Origin: Cucumis sativus
Taxonomy: Eukaryota > Streptophyta > Magnoliopsida > Cucurbitales > Cucurbitaceae
Reading direction: 5' to 3'
Assembly: GCF_000004075.3 (NCBI RefSeq)
Contig: NC_026661.2
Location: forward strand, 434,001-498,000
Length of the DNA stretch: 64,000 nucleotides
Shown: positions 60,142 through 64,000 of the stretch, piece after piece
Layout: every line of letters starts with the position of its first letter
How positions within the stretch are numbered: position 1 is the stretch's first letter
Position numbers and translations under genes: made by a program
Notes under the pieces: generated by a model
Database searches by the model: none
What the model was told of the DNA's origin: nothing
What the model saw: the letters and a program-made list of their open reading frames with translations, nothing else

Positions 60142-60408
60142 TCAGATGAGCTTGAAAGGAAGAGGCCAAGGAGTGGAACTAGGAACCTCGATTTTATCCT
60201 TGATTCGCTGTATCTTCTTCTCCTTCTTCGGCCTAGCGTTTCCGTAGGAGCCTTTGAATCTCTTCCCTCTCTTCGTCCTCTTGTCACCTCGTCCACAGAG
60301 AATCGGGACCAGTCCTTCGACCGCCATGGACGACGTTAGAGAAGGAGAACGTCTCTCCGCCGCCATAACTCCCCTAGCTACTGCGCCGAACCACTGCGCC
60401 ATCGCCAT
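60142..60408 (-). CDS. RPS31: Mitochondrial small-subunit ribosomal protein bTHX / S31
   Basis: A single exon of 88 aa. The start chosen is the first true ATG of the frame (60408); a second lies two codons on (60402). MAMAQWFGAVARGVMAAERR is an Arg/Ala-rich, acid-poor presequence typical of mitochondrial import. The mature part carries CGRGDKRTKRGKRFKGSYG followed by NARPKKEKK, the THX signature of small basic ribosomal proteins, and a C-terminal VPSSTPWPLPFKLI that is characteristic of plant S31. It sits in the small subunit and binds rRNA. It lies convergent to the kinesin gene and divergent from the tRNA and GC1. The TGGGCT/AAGCCC motifs at 60506-60540 just upstream look like site II promoter elements of translation genes. 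Confidence 0.93.
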   Translation of the reverse strand: MAMAQWFGAVARGVMAAERRSPSLTSSMAVEGLVPILCGRGDKRTKRGKRFKGSYGNARPKKEKKIQRIKDKIEVPSSTPWPLPFKLI

Positions 60409-60499
60409 TTTCTTTTCTCTTTTCCAATGGATTTCGTTCACAGTCCAATTGTAGTGGAAGGAAGCAAAAGAGTGAGTGGCTGACTATTGAACTGTATTG

Positions 60500-60542
60500 G
60501 TAAACATGGGCTGTGGGCTTAAAGCCCAAAAATCAAGCCCAT
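60500..60542 (-). promoter_or_regulatory. Site II-type motifs upstream of S31
   Basis: TGGGCT, TGTGGGCTTAAAGCCCA and AAGCCCA follow each other within about 40 bp, roughly 100 bp upstream of the S31 start codon. Site II motifs (TGGGCY) are known from promoters of plant ribosomal protein and mitochondrial genes. Transcription start not determined. Confidence 0.6.
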
Positions 60543-61394
60543 TCTCATATTTTCTTTTATTTTTTCCTTTTCTTTTAAATAATGTATTGTTACCAAGTTT
60601 TTTTGGTGAGATTTTTCTAAAGAAAAATAAAATCCTAATTAGAAACACTAACCCTCAACATAGACTAAATTGTAATAACTCGTTTTCACCCGATTGAAGT
60701 TGGAACTTAAACATTACATAATAGTTGTGAGCTTTCCATAGTTTGAAGGTAGTTTTATAGCTTTTAAAATCTAAAGTATTTTTGGACACAACAATAACAA
60801 TTTCTTTTCAATACACTAGCAAAGTTGTTTTTATAATCTCTTTTTCAAAGTTTAAAAGCGTTTGATTTTTTTTTCTTAACATGAAGTATAAAGTTAAAAG
60901 AGGTTTTTAGCAATTCCACTAGTATAATATAATATCCAACAATCTCATGTTACATGTTAAATTTTTTTTTGGTTGGGAGTAAAATTGTTGCCTATGAATT
61001 ACCAATAAAATCATCTAACATAAAAGTGAGCATATGTGAACTATTATAAATTATATAACATGTATTGAATCTCCTATCTCCTTACTATCCAATTTGTATA
61101 GAATAAGCGAAAAACAAAATATTTATCATACATATTAAAAAAATTGTTCTTGAATTTATATCATTAGTTAAACAACCCAAAAAAACCATAAGCTCGCAAT
61201 GTTTATTTAACATCCATAACTTATTATAAAATAAAGAAACTATAGTGATCTATGAAATAAATGTATAAAAGTACTAAAATTGACCATGTTTTAATTAAAT
61301 TTCAAAAATCCAAAAGATAGTAAATAACGTTTTTGCACAAATTTATGAACTATAAGTTAATCATATAGAGTTAGTATGGCAATAGGAACAACAA
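60543..61394. other. AT-rich spacer before the tRNA gene
   Basis: No gene seen. It is a T- and A-rich sequence with GAATCTCC-type and ATATAATATAA strings only. Confidence 0.6.
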
Positions 61395-61481
61395 GGGGTG
61401 GTGGCGCAGTTGGCTAGCGCGTAGGTCTCATAGCTAATACGAGTTATCCTGAGGTCGAGAGTTCGAGCCTCTCTCACCCCA
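61395..61481 (+). tRNA. tRNA-Met (CAT), elongator, with 13-nt intron
   Basis: The acceptor stem GGGGTGG pairs with TCACCCC (one G-U), and the D arm (GCGC-loop-GCGC) and T arm (GAGAG-TTCGAGC-CTCTC) close correctly. The anticodon CAT is at 61429-61431 in the loop CTCATAA. A 13-nt intron (61433-61445) follows position 37, as in plant elongator tRNA-Met genes; removing it gives the usual CTCATAATCCTG loop and stem. Discriminator base A at 61481. CAA repeats just upstream (AACAACAAGG) are typical of plant tRNA promoters. Confidence 0.97.
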
Positions 61482-61489
61482 ACAAATAA

Positions 61490-61494
61490 TTTTT
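61490..61494 (+). terminator. Pol III terminator of tRNA-Met
   Basis: A run of five T, 8 nt after the tRNA 3' end, matches the usual plant RNA polymerase III stop. Confidence 0.8.
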
Positions 61495-61715
61495 AATGTT
61501 CCACCCCTCCACTCCCCGGTTGAGCTTTTTCTTAGAACCATTTGTTTGATTTTGAGCTTTAATTTTGTGATGGAAATGATTCCATGGCGTCCTCTTGATT
61601 TCCAGTAGTTGTAGATCAACATGGCCCATCAAATCCTCCATATCTTACTCTTCATTTTCCCCTCTTCTTTTCTTTCCTTCTTACTCTCTCTGCCGACACA
61701 TCTCCGACCCCATTC

Positions 61716-64000
61716 ATGGACCTCCCTCCTGCCATTTCCTTCTCATGGAGTCGTACTGTCTCCCATTCTCTTCGCATTCCTCAACACCTGGCAGTAAGTC
61801 TTCCATTCTCATTATCGCATTTATTTTGTTTTGTTGGCTGTTGAGGGATGAATATGGTTAAATCAACTCTTCCTTGCCTTCTTCCTCTCTCTATTTTTTT
61901 CTTCGTATAAATTCTCGGTTTTTTTTTTTTCTTTTCTTTTTGAAGATATGTGGCAACAGGTTTCGGGTGTTTTGTGCCATTGATGCTACAAAGATGGTAT
62001 GTACTTTGAATTTCTGTGTTTTTATATTTCATTGTGGAATTGAGAATTGTAATGTGTAGTTAATTTGTAGTCAGTTTGTCTTATATGTTTGATAATTGTC
62101 TCCGCTGTGAAATTATCTTTATTGGTATTGATCTTGCAAAATTATTGACCCTTGACTTCAAGGGTGAATTTGGGGGGTTTGGAGGACTAAGTAATTTCTG
62201 TTGGGTTTTAACCAAATATTAGAATAGCAGTTGTCATACATTTGAAAGATTTAAGAATGTGATGGGTTTCTAATTACTATAAAAGAAGATTATGCCTTTG
62301 GTCTCCAATCATCCCATTTTGAAGTACTTTATGCATGATATACTAACTCAATTGTGTGAGTGGGATAACAAGTGTTGAGAGAGATTTCTGTTTGATCGAT
62401 ATCATTTTTCACTTGTGAAAATCTTTTGGTCCATGGTTTTTTTCTTTGTTTTGGAGTTTTTCCATGCTAACTTTAGTGTTTTGATTTTCTTAAAATTTTC
62501 AGCTTATTCATGTGGTTGTAGCAGAAGGTTTTTTTCCAACAATTTGAGACTTTGTAGCGAGGCTTTTGTCGGCTAAATGGCTATGGTGTTTTTTAATAGA
62601 GTTAAAAGCTCTATGGCATAGGGTCATTGTTTGCAAATACAGTCCCTACCCTTTCAAGTGGTTATCCGTTTGTGAGCTTGACACTTTGAAGAATTCTTGG
62701 GAGGCAATCTCTTTGAGTTTTTCCATCTTTTCTAATCCTCTAGAGTCAGTTGAAAATAGTTCAAACACTTTCTTTTGGCAGTACCATGGACTGGGTGAAC
62801 TGATAATCCCTTCTGTACTTGTTTCCTTGCCTGTATCACTTGTCCTTCTCGAGGTTGTGTCCTATGGCTTGCTCTCTTCATGTTGGTTTCTGCTGTCGTC
62901 TTTTAGATAGTGAATTGTTTGACATGTCTTCTCTTCTTTCTTTATTGGGAGACGGCCATCTTCATTTGAGGAGTAGGAGTATTAGTTTTTGTTCCCCTAA
63001 TCCCTCTCAGGGTCTCTCTGGTTCATTTTCCTTTATATTGGGTAGCCCTTGCACTTCTAGGAACTTAAGGAAGGTTCAAATTTCCAAGAAGGTCAATGTT
63101 TTTGCTTGGCACGCCTTACATGGGAGAGTGAATGGAATGGCTTGTATTCAAACACACTCTTCCTTCTTGTTGGGGCTGCAATGGTGCTTTCTTTGTAGCA
63201 AGTTATCTGAAAATCTGGATCACATCTTGGGGAGATGCCAGTTTGCTCTTTTGATACGGAACTGCTTTTTGGAGACTTTTGGTGTTTGCTTAGCTCGTAA
63301 TAGAGATCGTCTACTTATGTTGGGGAAGGTTTTGTTTCATCTGCCTTTTTGTGATTAGGGACATGTTTGTTGGCAATTGGCTGAAAGCTTTTTTTTTTTA
63401 TCATTGATTTTTTCTGTCTTGTTAGATCTGTGGTTGGTTAGATCCTTTTATTAGATGTTTCTACGAACCCTTTTCTGCTCTTACGTTTTTCTCAGCTCGG
63501 TTTTTTGATTAAAAAGCAATTTGTTGCAGAAAAATCAGCTCACAGTATCAATAACTGGAGCTACAGGCTTTATTGGCCGAAGGCTTGTGCAAAGGCTCCA
63601 TGCAGGTTATGTTCAATACATCCTGCTAGGCATCTGGAAAAACCAAAGACATCAAAGCTTGCCTATTTTTAATTTGCTACCAAAAAAATTTCTTTTTCTA
63701 TTTCTAATTTGCTACCAAAAAAATTTCAAAAAACATTGCTTGCTTAATATCATATCTTTAACCTTTATCTCCAATCTGCTTCTCACAATATAGTGGACGA
63801 ACAACTGAATGAGAATTCTTTGTTGCGTTGATGATTATAGATAAACACAACATTCGAGTTTTAACACGCTCTAAATCTAAGGCCGAGTTGATATTTCCGG
63901 GTAAGAAGGTAATACATGTCATAGTCGTTCATGTTTTACTGTACCTTCTGACTTCTTTATGTCTAACTTTTAAACTGCGTCCCACATTTTGTAGCAAGGG
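61716..64000 (+). CDS. GC1: GC1/SulA, chloroplast SDR39U1-like epimerase-family protein, 5' part
   Basis: Exons read: 61716-61793, 61946-61996, 63530-63605, 63841-63900 and from 63995 past the window end. They join in frame: a Ser/Arg-rich start (MDLPPAISFSWSRTVSHSLR) that suits a plastid transit peptide, then NRFRVFCAIDATKM, then the Rossmann NAD(P)-binding opening KNQLTVSITGATGFIGRRLV (GxxGxxG) and RVLTRSKSKAELIFPG. This is the text of plant GC1/SulA (GIANT CHLOROPLAST 1), a nucleotide-sugar epimerase-family protein of the plastid inner envelope needed for normal plastid division. The ATG at 61716 was chosen because exon 2 reads openly into exon 3 only if exon 1 ends in phase 0; ATGs at 61621 and 61745 fail this. 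The first two exons are less sure than the others. Catalytic residues lie beyond the window. Confidence 0.88.
62560..63360 (+). mobile_element. LINE ORF2 C-terminal fragment in GC1 intron 2
   Basis: Two overlapping frames give KALWHRVIVCKYSPYPFKW near the left and then LRKVQISKKVNVFAWHALHG, CFLCSKLSENLDHILGRCQF (zf-RVT zinc-binding motif with C, H and C ligands) and RNCFLETFGV. This is the best preserved LINE piece in the window: the zf-RVT frame 62819-63358 is open for 179 codons. It is sense to GC1. The rest of the LINE is missing. Confidence 0.75.

Noticed and set aside
61621..61793. ATG codons at 61621 and 61745 as GC1 starts
   Set aside because: Neither brings exon 1 to the donor in phase 0, and the 61745 frame meets a stop in exon 2. 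ATG 61716 reads through to the Rossmann exon.
1..64000. CRISPR arrays, operons, bacterial promoters and rRNA genes
   Set aside because: Spliced genes and plant repeats throughout; no regularly spaced repeats or rRNA sequence were seen.

Overview
The window is nuclear DNA of a dicot plant: long AT-rich intergenic and intronic stretches, GT-AG spliced genes, LINE, TRIM, MITE and LTR-retrotransposon debris, and an intron-containing elongator tRNA-Met. The look of the repeats and of the MYB/SANT-like transposon gene at the left edge suggests a cucurbit (melon/cucumber/gourd relatives); this is recalled resemblance, not a database result.

Layout, left to right. (1) 1-1376 is the right end of a PIF/Harbinger-type DNA transposon with its MYB/SANT-like gene. 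(2) 1377-8300 is gene-free, with a Copia LTR fragment and a decayed Ty3/gypsy element that keeps gag remains and a 3' LTR but has lost pol. (3) 8318-21898 (minus) is a ten-exon gene whose assembled reading frame is 1,801 codons: PHD, SWIB, Plus-3, GYF, WG/GW-rich tail and CCCH finger, i.e. a NERD / zinc finger CCCH 19-type chromatin protein. One of its introns is a textbook U12-type AT-AC intron, and two others hold TRIM elements. (4) 23399-26379 (minus) is a three-exon protein with an RS-rich start and nine CCHC zinc knuckles (GIS2/CNBP-like). (5) 27568-29870 is a large inverted duplication (arms about 1 kb, spacer about 180 bp) carrying a GGCCCA-rich, apparently bidirectional promoter and two mirror copies of a first exon. 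(6) 30303-31055 (plus) is a single-coding-exon acidic plant protein of unknown function. (7) 32816-40553 (plus) is an eleven-exon, 331-aa helical protein, probably plastid-targeted, with one probable GC-AG intron. (8) 40554-52157 is a gene-poor AT-rich stretch ending in the kinesin leader. (9) 52158-58545 (plus) is a thirteen-exon KIN-7 kinesin of 930 aa. (10) 60142-60408 (minus) is mitochondrial ribosomal protein bTHX/S31. (11) 61395-61481 is tRNA-Met(CAT) with a 13-nt intron. (12) 61716 to the window end is the 5' part of the chloroplast division gene GC1/SulA (SDR39U1-like epimerase).

The block KIN-7 - S31 - GC1 matches the order I recall for Arabidopsis At2g21300-At2g21290-At2g21280, so it looks like conserved microsynteny. 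All exon joins were made by hand from splice motifs and reading-frame agreement; every assembled CDS divides by three without internal stops, apart from the left-edge transposon gene, which has an in-frame TGA just before its first usable ATG.
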